From an uncultured Oscillospiraceae bacterium (GTDB taxonomy: Bacteria > Bacillota > Clostridia > Oscillospirales > Ruminococcaceae): DNA of 64,000 nucleotides. Made by a program: the position numbers and the translations under genes. This document shows, one piece after another, positions 8,690 to 16,824 of this stretch (positions within the stretch are counted from its first letter, which is position 1; the number at the start of each line of letters is the position of its first letter). The notes below the pieces were generated by a model that saw only the letters and a list, made by a program, of their open reading frames with translations, did no database searches and was not told the origin of the DNA. Where the stretch lies: assembly GCA_934464775.1 (NCBI GenBank), contig CAKSKG010000008.1, positions 1-64,000 of the forward strand. The letters run 5' to 3'.

Positions 8690-8718
8690 ATGATAGCATA
8701 TTTCGTCATTTTTTTCAA
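8690..8718 (-). promoter_or_regulatory. Sigma-A-type promoter of the xpt-BMP transporter operon
   Basis: On the minus strand: TTGAAA (8718-8713), 17-bp spacer, TATCAT (8695-8690). It would drive xpt and the three transporter genes. Confidence 0.7.
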
Positions 8719-8771
8719 GCTTTGCACATATGGTATTTTTCACAAATTTATCACACGAATTTCGTATTTCT

Positions 8772-11387
8772 TCATAACTGCGGCTGTTTTGGTTTTTCCG
8801 CTCTGTAAATGCGGATATGATATGCGATAGTTTTCAGCGCCTTTGTTATGTCAATGGGTTTGGGAATATGATCGTTCATGCCGCTGCGCCTGCATTTTTC
8901 CACATCTTCCATGAAAGCGTTTGCTGTCATGGCGATTATCGGCATATTAGATGTATCGTATCTGCCTGCGGCACGTATTTTTTCCGAGGCTTCAAAGCCG
9001 TTCATTACGGGCATCATTATATCCATAAGCACCGCATCGTAATATCCCTCATGTGCAAGCACGGCTTCATATGCCTGTCTGCCGTCGGTAACTGCGTCAA
9101 CCTCCGCACCGTTTTCCTCCAGCAGGAATTTTGCTATCTCGGAATTGAGTGAGTTGTCCTCCGCCAGCAGCAGCCTTACCCCTCTGATATCGCAGTCTGC
9201 GCAGTCGGCATTCTGCCTGCTTTGCGGCTCATGATCTCTTTTAAAGGGAAGAGTCACGATAAATTTGCTGCCAACGTTCTTTTTGCTTTCGACAACGATA
9301 GTACCGTTCATTTTGTCCGTGAGCTTCTTTATGATAGCCATTCCCAGACCAGTGCCGTTGTATTCGCTTCTTACGGTGTCATTTTCCTGCGTGAACGGCT
9401 CGAACATCTTTTTCTGAAATTCCTCGCTCATTCCCACGCCTGTGTCCTCGATAGTGAAGCGGACTGTGACCGTATCATCGTTCACTTCGACTTCATCGGC
9501 TGACCCGATTATTTTTCCGCCGGGACGGTTGTATTTCACGGCGTTGCTCATGATATTCATAAGTATCTGCTTTAAATGCAGAGGACTTCCGATAACATAC
9601 GGGTGTTCAAGCGGTTCGGTGTTTTTTATGATAACGGAAAGACCCTTTGCTTCGCCCGAACCGAACACTATCTCACGGCATTCGATAAGCACATCATTAA
9701 GGCTGAACGGTTCCTCCGCAAGATTTATCTCGCCGCTTTCCATTTTGCTCATATCAAGAACATCGTTCACCAGCGACAGCAGATGATTTGCCGTAACTCT
9801 TGCCTTTGCACGGTTCTCGCTGAGCTTTTCAACATTGCCGCTGAATCTGTCCGACATCTCAATAAGACCGAGTATGCCGTTTATCGGCGTTCTTATATCA
9901 TGGGACATACGTGCAAGGAAGTCCGATTTTGCCGCATTTGCCAGCTTTGCCTCGGTGCAGGCTTTCCTAAGCTCGTCGGTGAGCTTGCGGTTTTCTTCAA
10001 GCAGCTTTTCGGCTTCATGCTTTGCCGCTTCCGCACGTTTCAGAGCGGCTTTTTCAGCTTCAAATGCGTCTGCAAGGCGCTGCTGCTTTGAAAGCTCGGC
10101 TTTGCGCTCGTCGTCTATGTCCTGACCGACGAATATCAGCTTTGTTACTTTTCCGTCGGCGTTCCGTTCTGCGGGAACATAGCTTATGCGGCACCATTTT
10201 CCTGCGGAATTGAGATAATCGCAGCTGATTATCTTTTTGCCCGAAAGCCTGTCGCTGACGGTTTTCATATCGGTGAATACGCTCATCTTGTCCTTGCTTT
10301 CCTCGCTGACCGATCGCAGGAAGCTTTCGCCGATAGTTTTGCTGCATATGCCGCTTGAACCCGTAATATTATGTGCCGCTTCGGCAAGGATTATTTCCGA
10401 ATAAGTGTTCTCTTCAATGTCGATGTAATAGCTGAAATTATAGCTTCCGCCTAAGGCGAGTATCACCTTGTCTCGCATCTCGATGGAATGCTGTGCGCTG
10501 TTCAGCCTGCGGCGCTCCTCGTCCGCTGCAAATTCAAGGGCTTTCTGCTCGGTGATGTTTTTCACGTACCACACGGCGCAGGCGTTTTTGTCCGAATAGC
10601 CGTTTACGGGGAGAATGATGGATTTAGCCCATTTCAGTCCGTCATCGGACAGGTGCTGATAGGTGAATTCAAGAACGCTGCCGCTGTCCGCATCAAAAGC
10701 CGCTTTGATATTTTCGGCGGAGAGCTGATTCGTGAATGCGGCTGCCTGTACGGGATCGGGGAGACGTTCGCTTATGTGGCGGCGGACATAATCGCCGAAC
10801 GGCCGGGCATTATCATTCTGGGCGGAGCTTTTAAGGTCAAAAAGTTCGTCCGTGTTAAGATCTATATAGCATATTTTAAAGTAAGCGTCGTTGACCATTT
10901 TTATGGCTGTTTCGATGCGCTCGTGCTTCTGCTGAACGTCGGTAACGTCCTGATGATAGCCTCTGATTATTGCTTTGCCGTCGGAAGTGCCGTTTCTCCA
11001 GCCGCCGCAGCGCATTATGCGCAGACCCTTTGTGGGGTGGTTCCATTTATATACGATCTCGTCACGTCCGATATTTATAAGATTGTCCAAATAACGGGCA
11101 AACCGTTCTGCGTCCTCATCGGCGATGTTTTTCATAAGAAAGGCAGCCTTTTCTTCGGGCGGAAGATCAATGCCAATGCCGATTATATCGCACATGGTAC
11201 TGTCCGCAATAAGCCGGAGAGGCTTGCCCTCCTCGGCGATAAGGCGCCAAAGTCCCGTGCGTGACCCGAAAAGAGTCTCCCGTACTTCTTTCAGAGAGAT
11301 GCTTTCGGAGCAGTCGGTATATTTGTCGGGGAGATATACTTCATTATTATTATAGTGGACAGGTCCGCTGTTAGAATTATGATCCAT
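8772..11387 (-). CDS. Cytoplasmic hybrid sensor histidine kinase with PAS-type modules
   Basis: 871 residues with no membrane helix. The N-terminal half carries about three PAS-like modules (roughly 30-150, 165-285 and 310-430; each later one ends in a PAC-like stretch such as WYVKNITEQKALE and FVGQDIDDERKAE). A coiled coil follows at 430-490. HisKA has the phospho-acceptor His496 in FLARMSHDIRTPING. The ATPase domain has N-box NIMSNAVKYNRPGG, G1 DTGVGMS and G2 GTGLGMAI. The C-terminal receiver domain has the phospho-acceptor Asp in AVLMDIMMPVMNGFE and a conserved KP near the end. The phosphoryl group would move His to Asp and then to an unknown partner. No output gene is adjacent, so it is an orphan. 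Confidence 0.94.
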   Translation of the reverse strand: MDHNSNSGPVHYNNNEVYLPDKYTDCSESISLKEVRETLFGSRTGLWRLIAEEGKPLRLIADSTMCDIIGIGIDLPPEEKAAFLMKNIADEDAERFARYLDNLINIGRDEIVYKWNHPTKGLRIMRCGGWRNGTSDGKAIIRGYHQDVTDVQQKHERIETAIKMVNDAYFKICYIDLNTDELFDLKSSAQNDNARPFGDYVRRHISERLPDPVQAAAFTNQLSAENIKAAFDADSGSVLEFTYQHLSDDGLKWAKSIILPVNGYSDKNACAVWYVKNITEQKALEFAADEERRRLNSAQHSIEMRDKVILALGGSYNFSYYIDIEENTYSEIILAEAAHNITGSSGICSKTIGESFLRSVSEESKDKMSVFTDMKTVSDRLSGKKIISCDYLNSAGKWCRISYVPAERNADGKVTKLIFVGQDIDDERKAELSKQQRLADAFEAEKAALKRAEAAKHEAEKLLEENRKLTDELRKACTEAKLANAAKSDFLARMSHDIRTPINGILGLIEMSDRFSGNVEKLSENRAKARVTANHLLSLVNDVLDMSKMESGEINLAEEPFSLNDVLIECREIVFGSGEAKGLSVIIKNTEPLEHPYVIGSPLHLKQILMNIMSNAVKYNRPGGKIIGSADEVEVNDDTVTVRFTIEDTGVGMSEEFQKKMFEPFTQENDTVRSEYNGTGLGMAIIKKLTDKMNGTIVVESKKNVGSKFIVTLPFKRDHEPQSRQNADCADCDIRGVRLLLAEDNSLNSEIAKFLLEENGAEVDAVTDGRQAYEAVLAHEGYYDAVLMDIMMPVMNGFEASEKIRAAGRYDTSNMPIIAMTANAFMEDVEKCRRSGMNDHIPKPIDITKALKTIAYHIRIYRAEKPKQPQL

Positions 11388-11533
11388 TTTTACTTATCCT
11401 TTTTATCGGTGCGGATTTTATGCCGCAGAATCTGCTGAAAAAACCTATATTGTTTTTATTATATCATCAATATTAATATAATGTCAACTAATGTCAACAG
11501 ATCATATGACATTTTAGCGGTGATATCCCTAAA

Positions 11534-11562
11534 AATGTACATTAAAGCAAAGTTTGTACATT
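11534..11562. promoter_or_regulatory. Inverted repeat, candidate operator upstream of the CmpB-like gene
   Basis: A perfect 8-bp inverted repeat, AATGTACA (11534-11541) and TGTACATT (11555-11562), with a 13-bp centre. It ends 8 bp before the -35 box of the promoter at 11571. Position and symmetry suit a dimeric regulator; no regulator is assigned. The gap 11388-11662 separates two divergent genes and otherwise holds only this site and the promoter. Confidence 0.5.
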
Positions 11563-11570
11563 ATTTTGTC

Positions 11571-11599
11571 TTGACAACGGCACAACTAAATGATAAAAT
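11571..11599 (+). promoter_or_regulatory. Sigma-A-type promoter for the CmpB-like membrane protein gene
   Basis: TTGACA (11571-11576), 17-bp spacer, TAAAAT (11594-11599), about 60 bp before the ATG. Confidence 0.75.
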
Positions 11600-11662
11600 A
11601 CTTAGTGCTGATATTATATTTCTATCAAATTATCAATTGACGACGGCAGAACGGAGATCTTT

Positions 11663-12601
11663 ATGACAATATTACCTTTTTTTCATCTGAGTCTGTATCA
11701 GATGTACTTTTTGTTTATCGTATGGTCATTCATAGGCTGGGGCCTTGAAGTGATCGTTCTTACATATGAAACGGGCGAATATCAGAACAGAGGCTTTCTG
11801 AACGGTCCTATCTGTCCGATCTACGGAATGGGCGTGCTGATGATAGTCACGGTGTTCAGACCGATACAGGGAAATGCGGTGGTGCTTTTCTTCGGCAGCA
11901 TGATATTGTGTACCGTGTTTGAGCTGCTTGTGGGACTGCTGCTGGAAGCGCTTTTCCATAACAGGTGGTGGGATTATTCCCATATGCGGTTCAATTATAA
12001 GGGACTTATCAGCCTGCCTGCTTCGCTTTTCTGGGGCATAGGCTGTGTCGGTGCCATAAGAGTGGTAAATCCGTTCTTTATCAAATGCATCGGAATGATA
12101 CCCGTAAAGGCAGGACTTGTATTCATATTTATAACGGGCGTGATGATCGCCATTGACACTATCTCCTCCGTAAAGGCGGTAAACTCACTTAACGACAAGC
12201 TGAAACAGCTGGACGTTATATCCAAGAAAATGCTGGACGTTTCCGTTGCGATAGGACTTGTTATATCCGACAAGACCAACGACGTGCTGGAGGACTGCGG
12301 CAAGATAGTTCAGAAAACCACCGAAGCCGCAGAAAAGGTCAGCGCTACCGCAAAGGAGATAACCAGCGAGACAAAGGCGGAGCTTACCGAGGAATACAAC
12401 GAGCTGAAACTGAAATACGATGATCTGCTGGGAATGAAAAATATGTCGGACAGACTTATCAAGGCGTTCCCTGCGCTGAAAAACAAGAAGTACGATAACG
12501 TGCTGAGGGACTTGAAGCATAAGGTCTCTCCAAAGTCAACAGAGCATTTTGAGATTCATCTTGATGAGATAAAGCGTCTCCGTGATAAGTTCGGAAAGTG
12601 A
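11663..12601 (+). CDS. CmpB-like putative ABC transporter permease (PF06541-type membrane protein)
   Basis: 312 residues. The N-terminal about 175 residues carry roughly five membrane helices. They show the family motifs SFIGWGLEV, NRGFLNGPICPIYGMG and WWDYSHMRFNYKGLISLPASLFWGIG, which identify the CmpB-like family. The C-terminal about 130 residues are a charged, helical cytoplasmic region likely to form a coiled coil (KIVQKTTEAAEKVSATAKEI). Members are labelled putative ABC type IV transporters, but no ATPase gene is adjacent, so the role is open. The ATG has GGAG 6 nt upstream. It has its own promoter with an inverted repeat just upstream. It is monocistronic before the pyr operon. Confidence 0.85.
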   Translation: MTILPFFHLSLYQMYFLFIVWSFIGWGLEVIVLTYETGEYQNRGFLNGPICPIYGMGVLMIVTVFRPIQGNAVVLFFGSMILCTVFELLVGLLLEALFHNRWWDYSHMRFNYKGLISLPASLFWGIGCVGAIRVVNPFFIKCIGMIPVKAGLVFIFITGVMIAIDTISSVKAVNSLNDKLKQLDVISKKMLDVSVAIGLVISDKTNDVLEDCGKIVQKTTEAAEKVSATAKEITSETKAELTEEYNELKLKYDDLLGMKNMSDRLIKAFPALKNKKYDNVLRDLKHKVSPKSTEHFEIHLDEIKRLRDKFGK

Positions 12602-12674
12602 TCTGTTGTTGAAATTTGACATAAATTGCGGCATATGTTATAAAAAAATCATTACAGTATGACTAAACAAACGG

Positions 12675-12703
12675 TTGACATGATATTGTTATTGTGTTAT
12701 AAT
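12675..12703 (+). promoter_or_regulatory. Consensus sigma-A promoter of the pyr operon
   Basis: TTGACA (12675-12680), 17-bp spacer, TATAAT (12698-12703), a perfect match to consensus. Transcription should start near 12710, at the beginning of the attenuator leader. Confidence 0.9.
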
Positions 12704-12709
12704 TTAATA

Positions 12710-12877
12710 TAGCCGGTGAAACAGTGCTTTCACCGAAGGCTGCCTTTAAGTTGATCCTGTGAGATCGGCAAGGACGTCTTTTTATAGGATTTGCTGTATG
12801 ACCGCACCATAGCTGCGTACAGCTGTGCTTATATCTGGATATTACCTGTCGGTTTTCATAAATCGGCAGGTTTTTTG
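12710..12877 (+). promoter_or_regulatory. PyrR-binding transcription attenuator leader
   Basis: This stretch fills most of the roughly 310-bp gap before pyrR. It starts with a hairpin at 12714-12735 (CGGTGAAA against TTTCACCG). Next comes a PyrR-type binding loop at 12753-12766: a GATC/GATC stem closing the hexaloop CTGTGA, with a lower CCTT/AAGG stem. The loop matches the known CNGNGA consensus. The leader ends in an intrinsic terminator, a 12-bp stem at 12844-12855 and 12860-12871 followed by six T. In the known mechanism, UMP-bound PyrR stabilises the binding loop and lets the terminator form. The element is seen; the mechanism follows from the family. Confidence 0.85.
12844..12877 (+). 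terminator. Attenuator terminator of the pyr leader
   Basis: A 12-bp stem with two G-U pairs and a TCAT loop, followed by TTTTTT, 38 bp before the pyrR start codon. Confidence 0.85.
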
Positions 12878-12914
12878 TTATACTAATTATTAATATTATC
12901 GGGAGGCGGGAAGT

Positions 12915-13439
12915 ATGGTTCAAAAAGCTGTTATCATGGACGAAAATCAGATAAAGCGAGCCATTGCCCGCATTTCTTATGAAATAATCGAAAGAAACAA
13001 GGGCACAAAGGATATCGTTATCATCGGGATAATGTCGGGCGGAGTGCATATAGCACGGCGCATTGCCGAAAAGCTCAGAGAGCTTGAGGGCTTTGACGGC
13101 GGCGTGGGCATACTGGATATAACCGCTTTCCGAGATGACGAGAAAAATGTTCCCGACAGCGACAAGACAAACATAGATTTTTCGATAAAGGATAAAAGCG
13201 TTGTTCTTGTTGACGATGTTATGTTTACGGGAAGAAGCTGCCGTGCGGCTATCGACGCTCTTATGAACAGGGGCAGACCGAAGAATATCCAGCTGGCTGT
13301 GCTGGTGGACAGAGGTCACCGTGAGCTGCCGCTGCGTCCCGATTATGTGGGCAAGAACGTTCCCACGTCACGGGAGGAAAAGGTCAAGGTAATGGTAAAA
13401 GAGCTTGACGGCTGCGATATGGCTGTCATTCTTGAATAG
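12915..13439 (+). CDS. pyrR: Bifunctional pyr operon RNA-binding attenuator / uracil phosphoribosyltransferase
   Basis: 174 residues, aligning along its full length with Firmicute PyrR: MVQKAVIMDENQIKRAIARI, the PRPP loop VVLVDDVMFTGRSCRAA, then VLVDRGHRELPLRPDYVGKN. It binds the leader hairpin at 12753-12766 when UMP or UTP is high and causes early termination. It also has weak uracil phosphoribosyltransferase activity. The ATG has GGAGG about 8 nt upstream. It is the first gene of the operon, so its own synthesis is attenuated. Confidence 0.97.
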   Translation: MVQKAVIMDENQIKRAIARISYEIIERNKGTKDIVIIGIMSGGVHIARRIAEKLRELEGFDGGVGILDITAFRDDEKNVPDSDKTNIDFSIKDKSVVLVDDVMFTGRSCRAAIDALMNRGRPKNIQLAVLVDRGHRELPLRPDYVGKNVPTSREEKVKVMVKELDGCDMAVILE

Positions 13440-13466
13440 ATGATCTTACAACGATATGGAGGTAGT

Positions 13467-14732
13467 ATGGCTGAGCTGCTTATAAAAAATGTACGTGCGG
13501 CGGACGAAAATTCCGACCGTATCTGCGATGTCCTTATTGACGGCGGAAAGATAGTCCGTGCGGAAAAGGATATTTCCGAAACGGCTGACCGTGTTATCGA
13601 CGGAACGGGGCTTACCCTTATCCCGGGACTGTTTGATATGCACGTTCATTTCCGTGACCCGGGCTTCACTTATAAAGAGGATATCGTTACGGGCTGCGCC
13701 GCAGCTGCGGCAGGCGGTGTTACGGGAGTGGCTTGTATGCCCAACACAAAGCCGCCTATTGACAATGCCGATATCGTAAAATATATTCTTGACAAGGCGG
13801 AGGGCACAGGCGTTGACGTTTATCCCGTGGGCTGCATCACAAAGGGTATGCACGGTGAAGAGCTTGCGGATTATGACGAGCTGAAAAAAGCAGGCGTACG
13901 GCTTATCTCCGATGACGGACGTCCCGTTGAAAATGCCGAGTTCATGCGCCGTGCGCTGGAAATGACCAACGACAACGGCCTGCTGGCAGTTTCCCACTGC
14001 GAGGACCTGAACATAATCAACGGCGGCATCATCAATAAAGGAAAGGTATCCGAAGCGCTTGGCGTAAAGGGAATGGACAGAGCCTCCGAGGACAGCATTA
14101 CTGCCCGTGAGATAACTCTTGCAATGTCCTGCGGCGCAAGGATCCATATCTGCCATGTTTCCACCGAGGGCTGCATCAGCATGATACGCGATGCAAAAAA
14201 AGCAGGCGTAAGAGTTACCTGCGAAACTGCTCCCCATTATTTCACATACACAGACGAAAAGCTGCTTTCCCGTGATGCGGATTACAGAATGAATCCGCCG
14301 CTCCGTGAAGAGCGTGACAGAATAGCCGTGCTGAACGGCGTGCTTGACGGTACAGTCGATTGTATCGTAACTGACCATGCTCCTCATGCTGCGGAGGAAA
14401 AGGCTGACTTTTTAAAGGCTCCCAACGGTGTTGTGGGACTTGAAACGTCGCTGGCGGTAACGCTTACGCAGCTTTATCATACAGGAAAATTAAGTCTTGA
14501 AAGGATCGTTTCTCTCATGTCGGCAAATCCCAGACGTCTGCTTGGGCTGGAGCCTATTGAGATAAAGGCAGGCTGCACGGCTGATCTTGCACTTGTCAAT
14601 ACGGATTTGGAGTGGACGGTAACGCCCGATGAGCTTCATTCAAAGTCGAAAAATACCGTATTCAAGGGAGAAAAGCTGAAAGGCAGGACCGTTATGACGA
14701 TCTCCAAGGGCAAAGTTATCTATGAATTATAA
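13467..14732 (+). CDS. pyrC: Dihydroorotase
   Basis: 421 residues from MAELLIKNVRAA; ATG 13467 has GGAGG upstream, better than the in-frame ATG at 13440. It is a class I dihydroorotase with metal motifs DMHVHFRDPG, ISDDG, SHCED, HICHVST and TDHAPH. It closes N-carbamoyl-aspartate to dihydroorotate, the third step of UMP synthesis. All expected zinc ligands are present, so it should be an active enzyme and not a PyrC-like scaffold. It is 27 bp after pyrR. Confidence 0.96.
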   Translation: MAELLIKNVRAADENSDRICDVLIDGGKIVRAEKDISETADRVIDGTGLTLIPGLFDMHVHFRDPGFTYKEDIVTGCAAAAAGGVTGVACMPNTKPPIDNADIVKYILDKAEGTGVDVYPVGCITKGMHGEELADYDELKKAGVRLISDDGRPVENAEFMRRALEMTNDNGLLAVSHCEDLNIINGGIINKGKVSEALGVKGMDRASEDSITAREITLAMSCGARIHICHVSTEGCISMIRDAKKAGVRVTCETAPHYFTYTDEKLLSRDADYRMNPPLREERDRIAVLNGVLDGTVDCIVTDHAPHAAEEKADFLKAPNGVVGLETSLAVTLTQLYHTGKLSLERIVSLMSANPRRLLGLEPIEIKAGCTADLALVNTDLEWTVTPDELHSKSKNTVFKGEKLKGRTVMTISKGKVIYEL

Positions 14733-14750
14733 TATAAAGGAGTGCTGAAA

Positions 14751-15683
14751 ATGTCTTTTGACCGTCTTATTGGCAAGATCATTGAAACACAGAACCCCAC
14801 AGTTGTGGGACTTGACCCCAAGCTTGAGTATATCCCCGAATTTATCAAGAAGAAATGCTTCAAGAAATACGGTTCGGGCTTCAAGGGAGCGGCAGCAGCG
14901 ATATACAAGTACAACAAGGCTATCATCGACGAAATATATGATATCGTTCCTGCGATAAAGCCTCAGTCCGCTTACTATGAAATGTACGGCTGGCAGGGCG
15001 TAAGATGCCTTTACAAGACGATCAGATATGCTCAGAAAAAGGGTATGTTCGTAATGGTGGACGGCAAGAGAAACGATATCGGCGCTACAATGGAGGCTTA
15101 TTCCGCAGCTTATCTCGGTACCACCGATATTGACGGCGAGGCAGAGGAGGCTTTCGGCGCTGATGCGCTTACAGTCAACGGCTACCTCGGAACAGACGGC
15201 ATCAAGCCTATCACCGATATCTGCAAGAGCCGTGACAAGGGCATCTTTGTACTGGTAAAGACCTCCAATCCCTCCTCGGGCGAGCTTCAGGACAAGCTTA
15301 TCGGCGATGATACGGTATATTCCGTAATGGGCGATATGTGCGAGCAGTGGGGAAGCGACAATATCGGCAAGTACGGCTATTCCGCAGTGGGTGCCGTTGT
15401 CGGTGCGACATATCCTCAGCAGCTTGCCGAAATGCGTGAAAAGCTGCCTCATACATTCTTCTTAGTCCCCGGCTACGGCGCACAGGGCGGCGGAGCAGAG
15501 GGCGTTGCAAAGGCGTTCGACAAGAACGGTCTCGGTGCGATAGTCAATTCCTCCAGAGCGGTAATGCTTGCTTACAAGAAGAAGGAAGGCTATACCGAGC
15601 ATGAATTTGCAAAGGCTGCAAGAGATGAAGTTATCCGCATGAAAGAGGATATCACATCACATATTCCCCCTATCAAGGGCTGA
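14751..15683 (+). CDS. pyrF: Orotidine 5'-phosphate decarboxylase, type 2
   Basis: 310 residues, the long type 2 form. The catalytic Asp-Lys-Asp motif is VDGKRNDIGAT, with the phosphate-binding end FFLVPGYGAQGGGAEG. It converts OMP to UMP, the last step of the pathway. ATG 14751 has GGAG 8 nt upstream; a GTG three codons earlier is less likely because it overlaps the ribosome site. It is 18 bp after pyrC. Confidence 0.96.
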   Translation: MSFDRLIGKIIETQNPTVVGLDPKLEYIPEFIKKKCFKKYGSGFKGAAAAIYKYNKAIIDEIYDIVPAIKPQSAYYEMYGWQGVRCLYKTIRYAQKKGMFVMVDGKRNDIGATMEAYSAAYLGTTDIDGEAEEAFGADALTVNGYLGTDGIKPITDICKSRDKGIFVLVKTSNPSSGELQDKLIGDDTVYSVMGDMCEQWGSDNIGKYGYSAVGAVVGATYPQQLAEMREKLPHTFFLVPGYGAQGGGAEGVAKAFDKNGLGAIVNSSRAVMLAYKKKEGYTEHEFAKAARDEVIRMKEDITSHIPPIKG

Positions 15684-15710
15684 TTATATTTGAAAGGACG
15701 ATTCATAACA

Positions 15711-16823
15711 ATGTCTTTATTTAACTTGGGAGACAAGGCTTATGTAATGCTGGAAAACGGCAGGATCTTTGAGGGCTATTCCTTCGGAGCAAAGGGCACT
15801 TCCTTCGGCGAGATCGTATTCGCAACGGGTATGACCGCTTATGAGGAAACTCTTACCGACCCCAGCTACTACGGTCAGATCGTAACACAGACATTTCCTC
15901 TTATCGGAAACTACGGCGTAAATGACGAGGATTACGAGTCCAATACATCTGTTGTAAGCGGATATATCGTAAGAGAATGGTGCAATACCCCCTCCAATTT
16001 CAGAAGCGAGGGCGATATCGACGCTTTCCTGAAAAAGCACAATATCATCGGTATCCACTCCATCGACACACGCTGTCTTACAAGAATTATCCGTGAAAGC
16101 GGCGTTATGAACGGCGTTATCACAACAGAAAACGTCTATGAGAAAAAGGACGAGTTCATGGAGAAGATCAAGTCCTATAAGATCGTTGACGCAGTTAAGA
16201 ACGTTACCGTTAAGGAAAAGGAATATTATCCTGCCGAGAACGGCAAGTATGATGTTGTACTCTTCGACTTCGGCTACAAGTTCAATATCAGACGTGAGCT
16301 TGTAAAGCGCGGCTGCAATGTAACGGTAGTTCCCGCAGGTACAACAGCCGAGGAAGTAAAGGCAATGGACCCCGACGGAATCATGCTTTCAAACGGCCCC
16401 GGAGATCCCTCCGAGAATGTTGACGTTATTAATAACCTGAAGGATATCGTCAAGCTGAATATCCCCACATTCGGTATCTGTCTCGGTCACCAGCTTATGG
16501 CTCTTGCCAACGGCGCAAAGACAGAGAAGCTGAAGTATGGTCACAGAGGTGCAAACCAGCCTGTTGATGATATCGCTCTGGACAAGACCTTTGTAACTTC
16601 CCAGAACCACGGCTATGCCGTTATCAGTGACAGCATCGACCCTGCGATCGGCGAGGTATCCCACAAGAATGCCAATGACCATACCTGCGAGGGCGTAAGA
16701 TACAAGAACTTCCCCTGCTTCACGGTACAGTTCCACCCCGAAGCCTGCGGCGGTCCTCATGATACAGCTTATCTTTTTGATGAATTTATTGATATGATTA
16801 ATAAGAACAGGGAGGACAAGTAA
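15711..16823 (+). CDS. carA: Carbamoyl-phosphate synthase small (glutaminase) chain
   Basis: 370 residues. An N-terminal CPSase_sm domain (LENGRIFEGYSFGAKG, FATGMTAYEETLTDPSYYGQI) is followed by a class I glutamine amidotransferase. The nucleophile is in FGICLGHQLMALA and the His-x-Glu pair in VQFHPEACGGPHDT. It supplies ammonia to CarB through a tunnel. The ATG at 15711 has GAAAGGA about 12 nt upstream, slightly long; a TTG 21 nt earlier is a weaker alternative. It ends one base before carB. Confidence 0.95.
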   Translation: MSLFNLGDKAYVMLENGRIFEGYSFGAKGTSFGEIVFATGMTAYEETLTDPSYYGQIVTQTFPLIGNYGVNDEDYESNTSVVSGYIVREWCNTPSNFRSEGDIDAFLKKHNIIGIHSIDTRCLTRIIRESGVMNGVITTENVYEKKDEFMEKIKSYKIVDAVKNVTVKEKEYYPAENGKYDVVLFDFGYKFNIRRELVKRGCNVTVVPAGTTAEEVKAMDPDGIMLSNGPGDPSENVDVINNLKDIVKLNIPTFGICLGHQLMALANGAKTEKLKYGHRGANQPVDDIALDKTFVTSQNHGYAVISDSIDPAIGEVSHKNANDHTCEGVRYKNFPCFTVQFHPEACGGPHDTAYLFDEFIDMINKNREDK

Positions 16824-16824
16824 A

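Noticed and set aside
8623..8690. Purine riboswitch expected upstream of xpt
   Set aside because: The leader from the predicted start is only about 60 nt and shows none of the conserved purine aptamer loops or a terminator.
12663..13319. Long minus-strand ORF opposite pyrR
   Set aside because: It covers the pyr promoter, attenuator and pyrR coding sequence on the other strand and has no family match.
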